Shown: positions 1 to 6,532, counted from the stretch's first letter. The stretch is 7,699 bases of DNA from PSLL01 sp964389705 (GCA_964389705.1 CAYMEO010000101.1:1-7699); one strand, 5' to 3'. Numbers and translations: made by a program. The notes: generated by a model not told the origin, from the letters alone.

Positions 1-983
1 TAACCATTCGCGCTGGTCATTTTCCTAACATAACCCATGCTCAGGGCGTGATTGGGCAGGCAAATGGATGGTTTGAAAAGGCATTGGGAAAGGACGTAAA
101 GGTTGAATGGAGGGTATTTAATGCTGGCCCGTCGGCGATTGAGGCGTTATTTGCCGGACAGCTTGATATTGCATACATAGGCCCTAATCCCGCCATTAAT
201 GGCTACGTAAAATCTAAGGGAGAAGCCCTTCGTATTGTTGCTGGGGCGGCAAGTGGGGGAGCAGGTCTTGTTGTTAGATCGGATTCTGGGATAAATACCG
301 TAAGGGACTTTGATGGTAAAAAGATTGCCTCTCCGCAGTTGGGAAACACACAGGATGTGGCACTTCGTGGTTGGCTCAAAGACAATGGATATAAGGTAAA
401 AGAGAAGGGTGGGACCGTGCAGGTTATACCTATTGAAAACCCAGATCAATTGACCCTGTTTATCAAAAAGGAGATTGACGGGGCATGGACGGTTGAGCCC
501 TGGGTCTCGAGGTTGATACTTGAGGGTAATGGAAGGCTCTTTCTTGATGAAAGGGATATCTGGCCTGGTAGAAGATTTGTTACCTCACACCTTATTGTGA
601 GCACGAGGTTCTTAAAAGAACATCCGGACTTGGTCAAAAAATGGATAGCAACCCACGTAGAGCTTACAAACTGGATAAACAGAAACCCAGAGGAGGCAAA
701 AAGGGTACTCAACAATGAGATAAAGATGGAAACGGGAAAGGCTATATCTGAAAACGTCCTTAATGAATCACTAAAGAGGATTGAATTTACCTATGACCCT
801 ATACCAAACTCACTTTTTCAATCGGCACTTTGGGCATTTGAGCAAGGATTCTTGGGCAGGGAACAGCCGGATTTATCAAACATTTATGATCTGACATTAC
901 TAAATGAGGTTCTGTTGGAAAAGGGGCTTAAGCCTATAAGGATCGAGATCAAAAACCAAGAGGTAAAAACAGGTGATTATTAA
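1..983 (+). CDS. ABC transporter substrate-binding protein, NitT/TauT (nitrate/sulfonate/taurine) family, 5' partial
   Basis: This is the periplasmic binding component of an importer for small oxyanions or organosulfonates. The frame is open from base 3 to the window edge. Residues before the GTG at 48 (TIRAGHFPNITHAQG) belong to the family's conserved first strand, so the true start and signal peptide lie upstream and 48 is not the start. The text FNAGPSAIEALFAGQLDIAYIGPNPAINGY, given here as the hallmark at about bases 117-209, matches SsuA/TauA/NMT1-type proteins, and the C-terminal helical part is also typical. 326 residues are visible. The stop overlaps the GTG start of the TusA-ATPase gene by 11 bases, and a permease gene follows, so this is a co-translated importer operon. 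The ligand cannot be read from sequence; the TusA domain next door favours a sulfur compound over nitrate, but this is inference. Confidence 0.93.
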   Translation, partial: TIRAGHFPNITHAQGVIGQANGWFEKALGKDVKVEWRVFNAGPSAIEALFAGQLDIAYIGPNPAINGYVKSKGEALRIVAGAASGGAGLVVRSDSGINTVRDFDGKKIASPQLGNTQDVALRGWLKDNGYKVKEKGGTVQVIPIENPDQLTLFIKKEIDGAWTVEPWVSRLILEGNGRLFLDERDIWPGRRFVTSHLIVSTRFLKEHPDLVKKWIATHVELTNWINRNPEEAKRVLNNEIKMETGKAISENVLNESLKRIEFTYDPIPNSLFQSALWAFEQGFLGREQPDLSNIYDLTLLNEVLLEKGLKPIRIEIKNQEVKTGDY

Positions 984-2064
984 AACTGGGCGCGAACCAT
1001 TGCAGACTGAAGACCTAAAAAATCTCGATGAACTGAAGCCGCACAAGCTAATTGATGTGCGTGGGGCGGTTTGTCCCCATCCGCTTAATGTTATTAGAGA
1101 CGCGATGAGGGGGCTTAATGACAGAGAGGTTCTTCAGGCTGTATGCGATCATGAGCCTACGGCGAGGGAAAATGTCCCGAGGTTTTGCACTCGAAGGGGT
1201 TATCCGTTTCGGGTTATTGAACAAAATGGGCTCTGGCAGATCTTCATCCAAAAGATTGAGAAAACCCGACCGAGGCTTGAGATAATAAATGTCTCAAAGG
1301 TATTCAAGACGAACTACGGAAAGGTAAATGCCCTTGAGGATATTAATCTGACAATTCACGCAGGGGAATTTATATGCATTGTGGGCTCCTCAGGGTGCGG
1401 CAAGTCTACCCTTCTCAATTTAATTGCGGGGCTTGATAAGCCCACACGTGGCGAGATTTGGTCGAATGGAAATCGCGTAACCGGTCCTGGCTCCGACCGT
1501 GTGGTTGTGTTTCAAGAGGGTGCGCTTTTCCCATGGCTTACGGTGATGCAGAACGTTGAATTTGGTCTGAAAATCCTCAATGTAGATCCAAGGGTGCGCA
1601 GAACCCTTGCGCTCGATTACCTGAATCTCGTAGGACTCGATGAGAGATTTCATAATTCTTTTATCCATCAGTTATCAGGTGGGATGAAACAGCGCGTGGC
1701 AATAGCAAGGGCCTTGGCTATGGAGCCCGCTGTTCTCCTTATGGATGAACCCTTTGCGGCACTCGATGTATACACAAGGGAAACGCTTCAGGAAGAACTA
1801 CAAAAGATCTGGATCGAATCGCATAAAACTATAATTTTTGTTACGCATAATGTTCAAGAGGCTGTTCTCCTTGGAGATAGGGTTATAGTGTTTGGGAGGA
1901 ATCCTGGGAGAATCAAGTCGGAGTATGAGATTGAAGTTGCAAGACCGAGAAGAGTAGATGACCCAGAGATATTTTTAAACACAAAGTGGATTACAGATGA
2001 CCTAAAAGAGGAGATAGAAGAGCCAGAATACAGGGCCGATAGAAAAGGGGTGATTTATCAGTGA
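973..2064 (+). CDS. TusA/SirA-like domain fused to NitT/TauT-type ABC transporter ATPase
   Basis: This 363-residue protein has two domains. Residues about 24-93 resemble the TusA/SirA sulfur-carrier fold: LIDVRGAVCPHPL at 26-38 holds the CPxP motif with Cys34, and further cysteines lie at 58 and 72. Residues about 101-345 form a complete ABC ATPase of the SsuB/TauB/NrtD class: Walker A GSSGCGKST at 138-146, Q-loop Gln181, signature LSGGMKQR at 234-241, Walker B LLMDEP at 255-260, D-loop ALD at 263-265 and H-loop His292. Stand-alone family members usually run about 250-270 residues, so the extra N-terminus is a true addition. No ATG, GTG or TTG codon occurs in frame between Met45 and the ATPase domain, so the ATPase cannot easily be made alone. 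The GTG start at 973 has AGAGGT 8 bases upstream. The stop overlaps the permease start (GTGA). It should energise import at the inner membrane; the TusA domain's role is unknown. Confidence 0.92.
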   Translation: MIIKTGREPLQTEDLKNLDELKPHKLIDVRGAVCPHPLNVIRDAMRGLNDREVLQAVCDHEPTARENVPRFCTRRGYPFRVIEQNGLWQIFIQKIEKTRPRLEIINVSKVFKTNYGKVNALEDINLTIHAGEFICIVGSSGCGKSTLLNLIAGLDKPTRGEIWSNGNRVTGPGSDRVVVFQEGALFPWLTVMQNVEFGLKILNVDPRVRRTLALDYLNLVGLDERFHNSFIHQLSGGMKQRVAIARALAMEPAVLLMDEPFAALDVYTRETLQEELQKIWIESHKTIIFVTHNVQEAVLLGDRVIVFGRNPGRIKSEYEIEVARPRRVDDPEIFLNTKWITDDLKEEIEEPEYRADRKGVIYQ

Positions 2065-2816
2065 CTAGGCGCCTGACAAAATTATTTATCTTTTATCTTA
2101 TCCTTATAGGGCTGTGGCAGGGGCTCTCTTTTCTTAAGATTTGGCCAGAATATATATTCCCAACCCCCATTGGCGTGATAAGAACGCTCATTGCTGGGTT
2201 TGAGGACAGGACATTCATAATCGGGATATTAGTCAGTATGAAAAGGATCCTCATTGGATATGGGCTATCAATAGTAATCGGACTGTGCTTAGGGCTTCTT
2301 ATAGGCAGGATAAAGACGCTCGATGAAACACTGGGTACATTGGTTTTGGGGTTTCAGGCACTCCCAAGTATATGCTGGCTTCCGCTTGCGCTTCTCTGGT
2401 TTGGATTAAGCGAGTCTGCAATGCAGACGGTTGTTATTCTAGGGTCGCTCTTTTCAATTATAATCGGCACTGATACTGGAGTGAAGAATGTTCCGCCTAT
2501 TTATATAAGGGCGGCAAGGACAATGGGGGCAAAGGGGCTTTATTTATATACAAAGGTTATTATACCGGCGGCGCTTCCATCTATTATAGGAGGTTTTAAG
2601 CAGGGATGGTCTTTTGCATGGCGATCCCTCATGGCCGCAGAGCTCCTCTATGTAGGTCTGGGGCTTGGCCACCTGCTTATGATGGGCAGGGAGCTCAATG
2701 ACATGAATCAGGTCATAGCCGTGATGATTGTTATAATCGTAATCGGAGTAGTAGTAGATAGATTAATATTTGGGAAGATAGAGAACAAAATCAGGGAGAG
2801 ATGGGGATTAGTATAA
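2061..2816 (+). CDS. ABC transporter permease, NitT/TauT (SsuC/TauC-like) family
   Basis: This is the inner-membrane channel subunit that pairs with the preceding ATPase and binding protein; 251 residues is the normal length for SsuC/TauC/NrtB-type permeases. About six hydrophobic segments are visible, at roughly residues 7-25, 58-82, 92-115, 119-138, 180-205 and 218-237. The EAA loop that docks on the ATPase is present as RAARTMGAKG at 150-159, followed by VIIPAALPS at 166-174. The GTG start at 2061 overlaps the TGA of the ATPase gene by four bases, indicating translational coupling. No good hairpin followed by a T-run was seen after the stop, so whether transcription continues into the next genes is open. 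Confidence 0.93.
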   Translation: MTRRLTKLFIFYLILIGLWQGLSFLKIWPEYIFPTPIGVIRTLIAGFEDRTFIIGILVSMKRILIGYGLSIVIGLCLGLLIGRIKTLDETLGTLVLGFQALPSICWLPLALLWFGLSESAMQTVVILGSLFSIIIGTDTGVKNVPPIYIRAARTMGAKGLYLYTKVIIPAALPSIIGGFKQGWSFAWRSLMAAELLYVGLGLGHLLMMGRELNDMNQVIAVMIVIIVIGVVVDRLIFGKIENKIRERWGLV

Positions 2817-2991
2817 TGTCTATGCTAAGCGGTGTGATAAGCTTTAAACCACTCCTAATTTACTACCAGTCGAGAAGTACATTCTACTGTTGTAGCCCAA
2901 TAAACTCATAGTTCTACCCTAATAAACACGAATTCTTGTATTAAGTATAACTGGCAAAATGTATTGAGTTTGCTAGCGAAATCTAATTTTT
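2817..2991. other. Intergenic leader between transporter operon and downstream cluster
   Basis: This 175-base AT-rich stretch separates the overlapping transporter genes from the downstream cluster and is the largest gene-free gap near the start of the second gene group. It holds an imperfect direct repeat (separate entry) and the short inverted repeat CTAC-tgtt-GTAG around 2884-2895. I found no convincing sigma-70 promoter with proper spacing and no clear terminator. A 31-codon frame starting at the ATG overlapping the permease stop (2816) ends at 2911; it lacks a convincing ribosome binding site and is not called as a gene. A promoter for the downstream genes is likely here by position only. 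Confidence 0.5.
2893..2929. repeat. Imperfect direct repeat, possible operator
   Basis: TAGCCCAATAAACTC (2893-2907) and TACCCTAATAAACAC (2915-2929) match at 12 of 15 positions. Their starts are 22 bases apart, about two helical turns, so a dimeric regulator could contact both copies on the same DNA face. They lie about 75-110 bases upstream of the unknown gene's start. No regulator gene is in the window. In AT-rich DNA a pair like this can arise by chance. Confidence 0.35.
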
Positions 2992-2993
2992 AT

Positions 2994-3000
2994 GGAGGAG
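2994..3000 (+). promoter_or_regulatory. Ribosome binding site deciding the start at 3004
   Basis: GGAGGAG sits 3-5 bases before ATG 3004, an ideal position. The in-frame ATG at 2992 overlaps this motif and has no ribosome binding site of its own, so 3004 is the better start. Confidence 0.75.
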
Positions 3001-3003
3001 ACA

Positions 3004-3648
3004 ATGGAAATAGAAAAAGAACTCAAAATAGCGGAAAGGGAATGGGCAAATATCAGGATTTCACTTGAAGGGTATGGTGATATAGGAGAATTCGATCCTA
3101 AAAATCATTTAAACAGTAGGCTCACAATAGTAGATGCGAGAGATAGATTTTCAGATTATGAATATATTGCGGAAGGCTCGCCTCTGATTAAAAACCTAAG
3201 AGATATGGATAACAAGCTCCCGACTTATGGATACTTTACACAAGAGGCTGCTTGTGTCTTTACATATCTTGCATCAAAGGCCGCAGAGAGATTGGGACTT
3301 AAAGGCACAATGGCTCAAACATTCGGTAGAGGATATAGCTGGGTCAGAACAGGATGGTTTGAACCATATGGGATAGGGGAGCATGAGGTGATAAAACAAC
3401 TCTTTTTCATGAAGATATTTTTTCCACTGGGGGGATATTTCAAATGGGATTTTAATTCACCTGATGTAAAGGCGAGGCTTAGGGCTATATTACATAGGTT
3501 TATGGTATGGCAGGACAATCCGGGGAGTTATTTTCGGGATATTAGAGACTGTGGTGTTGTGTTGGAACCTCTTTGGCAAGGGCTATCATCGGCTCTGGAT
3601 CTACCTCTGGCTAGTAGTAGAAAAAGGCATCAGGAGGGTTCCTATTAA
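3004..3648 (+). CDS. Hypothetical soluble protein, family not recognised
   Basis: I do not recognise this 214-residue protein. The start at ATG 3004 is chosen because GGAGGAG lies just upstream; the longer reading from 2992 would begin inside that site. The N-terminus is charged (MEIEKELKIAEREW), with no signal peptide and no clear membrane span, so a cytoplasmic location is expected. The middle is rich in aromatic residues and glycine (GRGYSWVRTGWFEPYGIGEHE at about bases 3325-3390, and FPLGGYFKWDF after it). Only two cysteines were noticed (in EAACVF and RDCGVV), not arranged as a metal motif. The C-terminus turns basic (SSRKRHQ). Codon use resembles the neighbours, with many ATA and AGA/AGG codons. 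It opens the second gene group and lies upstream of the methanethiol-oxidase-like gene, so a role in the same process is possible, but no function can be assigned from sequence. Confidence 0.8.
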   Translation: MEIEKELKIAEREWANIRISLEGYGDIGEFDPKNHLNSRLTIVDARDRFSDYEYIAEGSPLIKNLRDMDNKLPTYGYFTQEAACVFTYLASKAAERLGLKGTMAQTFGRGYSWVRTGWFEPYGIGEHEVIKQLFFMKIFFPLGGYFKWDFNSPDVKARLRAILHRFMVWQDNPGSYFRDIRDCGVVLEPLWQGLSSALDLPLASSRKRHQEGSY

Positions 3649-3695
3649 ATATAGGGATTTGTTGGCATAGTGCTTCTAGGCATCTCGTACCTCCG

Positions 3696-3732
3696 GAGAG
3701 TTCCCTGAGAGTCATAATCTCGGGGAACTCTC
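3696..3732 (+). terminator. Long intergenic hairpin (terminator, attenuator or mRNA-processing element)
   Basis: Arms 3696-3710 and 3718-3732 pair over 15 positions: ten perfect pairs (GAGAGTTCCC with GGGAACTCTC), one T-G wobble, then GAGA with TCTC, closing a 7-base loop. It lies 47 bases after the unknown gene's stop. What follows is AAGGATCTTTAATG, so the T-run needed for a classical intrinsic terminator is weak (three T). The downstream base of the stem abuts a potential ribosome binding site (AAGGA, 3733-3737). The stem itself is clear from sequence; its function is open among termination, differential mRNA stability and translation control. Confidence 0.7.
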
Positions 3733-3761
3733 AAGGATCTTTAATGAAGGAGTCAAGAGAA

Positions 3762-4142
3762 ATGAAAAAAATATCTGTCTTTGTTATTGTCTTGTGTCTC
3801 AGCGCAATCATCACATTGATTTTTATAATAAACGATATCTTGAATCGCCTTTTAGGGGTAGAAACGATTTCACGAGATGGGCTTAGTGTGTCGGGTAAAG
3901 TGCAGGCGGTTGAAAGTGGCATTGTTACTCTCAAGGATCTCAACGGTCGAGTCTTCAGGGTTGCACCGAGTGATGACCTCAAAGGTATAAGGGTTGGCGA
4001 TCGAGTTATAGTAAGAGATGTAGATGGCTGGTTTGTTTCTATAGAGAAGATAGGGAGAAATACAAGCCCTGGTTTATATGGAGTAAAAGTACCATTGAAA
4101 GCAGAAGAAAACATTTTGGCCGAGTCGGTAAAGGAGGTATGA
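3762..4142 (+). CDS. Small membrane-anchored protein with beta-rich periplasmic domain, unknown function
   Basis: The protein has 126 residues. The start at ATG 3762 is preferred: AAGGAG (3747-3752) lies nine bases upstream and gives a typical MKK-plus-hydrophobic beginning. An alternative in-frame ATG at 3744, with AAGGA six bases upstream, would add six residues and cannot be excluded. Residues about 4-27 form one hydrophobic helix, a signal anchor or uncleaved signal. Residues about 44-96 look like a small beta-barrel: short strands with GKV, GIVTLKD, GRVFRV, VGDRVIV and GWFVSIEK turns, reminiscent of small OB- or KOW-like barrels. The only cysteine is in the membrane helix. It ends four bases before the methanethiol-oxidase-like gene, and that gene's ribosome binding site lies inside its last codons, so the two are likely co-translated. 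A chaperone or anchoring role for the oxidase is conceivable but unproven. Confidence 0.8.
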   Translation: MKKISVFVIVLCLSAIITLIFIINDILNRLLGVETISRDGLSVSGKVQAVESGIVTLKDLNGRVFRVAPSDDLKGIRVGDRVIVRDVDGWFVSIEKIGRNTSPGLYGVKVPLKAEENILAESVKEV

Positions 4143-4146
4143 GACT

Positions 4147-5403
4147 ATGAGTTATGTCAAAGACTCAAAAATAAATGAGGCCTTGCAAGAATGGATAATC
4201 TATATATTTCCAATTCTATTTCTATTACTCTTTGCGATGACTTCAGCCTTTGCAGAGGTTTGTCACTCGCCTTTTATAAGCTATCTCACAAAGCCCGAAA
4301 AGTATCTATATGTCATGTCTGTGGATGCGGATGCAAAGGACAATGATTTTATTGCTGTGATTGATGTTGATATAGCTTCGCCTAATTATGGAAGGATTAT
4401 AAACACCGTTGATCTCGGCTCAAAAGGTAATGAAACCCATCATATGGGTTTTACAGATGACAGGACTAAGATCTGGGCAGGGGGTCTTTTTTCAAGGCGT
4501 ATCTGGATTATTGATGTTGCCTCCGACCCTGCACACCCAAGGGTTGTAAAGGTGATAGAGGATGTTTCGAAGATTACCGGATTTATGGGTCCCCATACCT
4601 TTTATGCCATTCCAGGAAGGATGCTCATTACATTTACATCCAGTGCAGACGGAAATGCCCCTGGAGGGCTTGCCGAGTTCACAAATGACGGGAAATTCAT
4701 AAGAAGCATACCGCTTCCAAAAGGCGCCCCTTATGTGTATGACATTGGGATTAAGCCTGAGATCAATCGGATGATTACATCAAGCTGGACGCCATTTAAA
4801 AACTATTCAAAACCCTTTAGTCAGAATGACCCGAATCAGTTTGGAAATACATTAGTTATTTGGGACTTCAAGGAGAGAAAACCCATTCAGGTTGCAAAAA
4901 TCGATGAGAAGCTACCCCTCGAAGTCCGCTGGGCAAGGAAATCCGGATCGAATTATGGATATACGAATGTTATTGCCGGAGATAGCATCTGGATGTGGAA
5001 TCAAAAAGACGGTTCGTTTGATTTTAAAAAGGTCGCCGATTTAGGAAAAGGATGTCTGCCTGCTGACCTACGTCAGTCCGTGGATGATAAATATCTCTAC
5101 GTTAGTTGTTTTGGCACGAATGAGATTCAGGCTTGGGACATAAGCGATCCCGCAAAACCTAAGCTCCACGATACTGTTTATCCTGGACTTCACCCGAACA
5201 TGATGCACATCACCTATGATGGAAAGCGGATTTATGTTACAAACTCACTACTTAGCACATACGACTATGGGGCTGAGAATTTCTGGGTTCGGCTTATAAG
5301 AGTCAGTCCTGATGGAAGGATGAGCATTGATCCGTTTTTTAACGTTGATTTTACAAAGTTCTCTACGGGCCCAGCCCGTGCGCATGATATGTTGCTTTAT
5401 TAA
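4147..5403 (+). CDS. mtoX: Exported SBP56 family protein, probable methanethiol oxidase
   Basis: This 418-residue protein belongs to the selenium-binding protein 56 family, whose bacterial members include copper-dependent periplasmic methanethiol oxidase (methanethiol to formaldehyde, sulfide and peroxide). Residues about 16-36 are a hydrophobic signal segment ending TSAFA, with likely cleavage before Glu37. The rest reads as a beta-propeller with family text: HHMGF at 98-102 (His98, His99), GPHTF with His150, LVIWDF, LPLEVRWA, LYVSCFG, IQAWDISDPAKPKL, HPNMMH with His349 and His354, YDGKRIYVTNSLLSTYD, and the C-terminal RAHD with His413. These histidines are candidate copper ligands by family position. 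It is shorter than the roughly 460-470 residues of animal SBP56, and the animal CSSC selenium-site motif after the first HH pair is missing. AAGGAGG lies nine bases before ATG 4147. The assignment to the family is strong; true methanethiol activity is inferred, supported by the downstream Sco gene. The symbol is tentative. Confidence 0.85.
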   Translation: MSYVKDSKINEALQEWIIYIFPILFLLLFAMTSAFAEVCHSPFISYLTKPEKYLYVMSVDADAKDNDFIAVIDVDIASPNYGRIINTVDLGSKGNETHHMGFTDDRTKIWAGGLFSRRIWIIDVASDPAHPRVVKVIEDVSKITGFMGPHTFYAIPGRMLITFTSSADGNAPGGLAEFTNDGKFIRSIPLPKGAPYVYDIGIKPEINRMITSSWTPFKNYSKPFSQNDPNQFGNTLVIWDFKERKPIQVAKIDEKLPLEVRWARKSGSNYGYTNVIAGDSIWMWNQKDGSFDFKKVADLGKGCLPADLRQSVDDKYLYVSCFGTNEIQAWDISDPAKPKLHDTVYPGLHPNMMHITYDGKRIYVTNSLLSTYDYGAENFWVRLIRVSPDGRMSIDPFFNVDFTKFSTGPARAHDMLLY

Positions 5404-5592
5404 TTAAATTAAACCAAAAAGGAGGGATAACCGTTATNNNNNNNNNNNNNNNNNNNNNNNNNNNNNNNNNNNNNNNNNNNNNNNNNNNNNNNNNNNNNNN
5501 NNNNNNNNNNNNNNNNNNNNNNNNNNNNNNNNNNNNNCATGATATGTTGCTTTATTAATTAAATTAAACCAAAAAGGAGGGATAACCGTTAT
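5383..5592. repeat. Exact 55-base direct duplication flanking the N gap
   Basis: Copies at 5383-5437 and 5538-5592 are identical over 55 bases. The second copy includes sequence that codes the last residues HDMLLY and stop of the SBP56 gene, then the ribosome binding site AAGGAGGG (5574-5581) of the OsmC gene. An assembly overlap is the simplest explanation; a true tandem duplication of the oxidase gene that collapsed in assembly is the less likely alternative. Confidence 0.9.
5438..5537. other. Assembly gap (100 N), probably artificial
   Basis: Exactly 100 N join two contigs. The 55 bases before the gap (5383-5437) are identical to the 55 bases after it (5538-5592), covering the last codons of the SBP56 gene, the spacer and the first two bases of the OsmC start codon. 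This is what two graph edges sharing a 55-mer would give. Collapsing the overlap would place the OsmC start 32 bases after the SBP56 stop with nothing missing. Confidence 0.9.
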
Positions 5593-6145
5593 GAGTGAAC
5601 AAACCCTGCAGGCAATCGAGGTTGTTGCAGATAATAAAAGCCTCGCAGAAAGACTAAACCACATTATTGGCAAACTCAAAAATGCCCCGGAGACTCCGGC
5701 TGTTGCTGAGTTTGAGGCCAAAACTGAATTGGTCGGAGGATTTCTGACAAGGGCACAAATCCGCCAGTTTAATCTTTATGTGGATGAACCACCAAAGTTA
5801 CTCGGAACAGATAAGGGACCCAATCCAGTAGAGCTGGTCCTTGCGGCTCTTGGAACCTGCCAGGAGATAGTATATGCCGCCTATGCAGCGGTATTGGGAA
5901 TTCCGATAGATTCAATAAGAATAAACGTTAAAGGCCGTCTCGATTTAAGAGGGCTTTTCAATGTGGCTCCTGTGCCTTCGGGTTTTATGGATATTTATTA
6001 TGAAGTAAATATAAAAAGCCCCGCCGATCGTAACAGAATAAGAGATTTAGCAGATATGGTAAACGCCCATTGCCCTGTGCTCGATACATTGCAAAGGCCA
6101 ATTAATGTGAACTTCAGCGTGCTTCTTAACGATGAGCGGGTCTAG
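5591..6145 (+). CDS. OsmC/YhfA-family redox protein
   Basis: This 184-residue protein belongs to the OsmC/Ohr superfamily, whose members reduce peroxides, mostly organic ones, with a pair of reactive cysteines in the cytoplasm. The family core is clear: GTDKGPNPVELVLAALGTC at 72-90 contains the conserved Glu81 and the first cysteine Cys90, followed by a long helix; the second cysteine is Cys161 in AHCPVLDTL. Arg58 is a candidate for the conserved arginine. About 45 residues precede the core, forming a helical extension beyond the minimal length of about 140. It is nearer to the YhfA-like branch than to classical OsmC or Ohr, so the substrate is uncertain. AAGGAGGG lies nine bases before the ATG. 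With the assembly gap collapsed it follows the methanethiol-oxidase-like gene by 32 bases; removal of peroxide or reactive sulfur made by that enzyme is an inferred role. Confidence 0.88.
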   Translation: MSEQTLQAIEVVADNKSLAERLNHIIGKLKNAPETPAVAEFEAKTELVGGFLTRAQIRQFNLYVDEPPKLLGTDKGPNPVELVLAALGTCQEIVYAAYAAVLGIPIDSIRINVKGRLDLRGLFNVAPVPSGFMDIYYEVNIKSPADRNRIRDLADMVNAHCPVLDTLQRPINVNFSVLLNDERV

Positions 6146-6153
6146 TAAATATT

Positions 6154-6160
6154 GAGGAGG
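6154..6160 (+). promoter_or_regulatory. Ribosome binding site deciding the cupin start at 6167
   Basis: GAGGAGG ends six bases before ATG 6167. The longer frame from TTG 6152 would start on top of this motif, so ATG 6167 is the start. Confidence 0.8.
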
Positions 6161-6166
6161 TCAAAT

Positions 6167-6532
6167 ATGGCGCTGTCAAATATACAGAAGGCAAATCTAG
6201 ATGAGGCTCCGGCCAATATACATGGCAAGATCAAAAAACAATCGGTCAATCTAGATGGTGTTATAGTAACGCGGGTCACCTTCGATGTTGGTGCAAGGTG
6301 GTCAATCGATCTTAAACCTTATGCAGGCACTGATAGTTGTCTACTACCCCATGTAGCCATCGTGCTCTCTGGGATATTGCGTGTCCAGATGGATGATGGG
6401 TCAGTAGAGGATTTTGGCAAAAATGACATCATGATGCTGCCGCCTGGTCATGATGCATGGACAGTCGGTGACGAGCCGTGCGTGTTTGTAGAGTTCTCAC
6501 AAGGGTACAACTATTACAAGGATGGAGCGTAG
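6167..6532 (+). CDS. Small single-domain cupin protein
   Basis: This 121-residue cytoplasmic protein has the conserved single-domain cupin pattern GTDSC at 54-58, PH at 61-62, VLSG at 66-69, MDDG at 75-78, and PPGHDAWTVGDEP at 92-104. I recognise this pattern from a widespread set of uncharacterised small cupins. The usual metal-binding set is reduced: motif 1 keeps only His62 and motif 2 has His95, while Cys58 and Cys105 are also present, so metal binding may be altered or absent. Start ATG 6167 is fixed by GAGGAGG. It lies 21 bases after the OsmC gene and is probably in the same transcript. No reaction can be assigned; a role as a thiol- or sulfur-related dioxygenase would be speculation. 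Confidence 0.85.
   Translation: MALSNIQKANLDEAPANIHGKIKKQSVNLDGVIVTRVTFDVGARWSIDLKPYAGTDSCLLPHVAIVLSGILRVQMDDGSVEDFGKNDIMMLPPGHDAWTVGDEPCVFVEFSQGYNYYKDGA

Noticed and set aside
147..449. Minus-strand frames opposite the binding protein gene
   Set aside because: They lie wholly within a clearly recognised plus-strand gene and show no domain or start signal.
2816..2911. 31-codon frame overlapping the permease stop
   Set aside because: There is no convincing ribosome binding site, the composition is not protein-like, and it runs through the repeat region; chance frame is likelier.
2936..2964. Sigma-70 promoter with TTGTAT as -35
   Set aside because: No acceptable -10 hexamer lies 16-18 bases downstream.
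2952..2967. Sigma-54-like promoter (TGGCA followed by TTGA)
   Set aside because: The distance between the GG and GA elements is 13 instead of the required 12 bases, and the -12 element has GA instead of GC; sigma-54 tolerates such spacing poorly.
3662..3690. TTGGCA as a -35 element before the hairpin
   Set aside because: The hexamer at the right distance (TCGTAC) does not resemble a -10 box.
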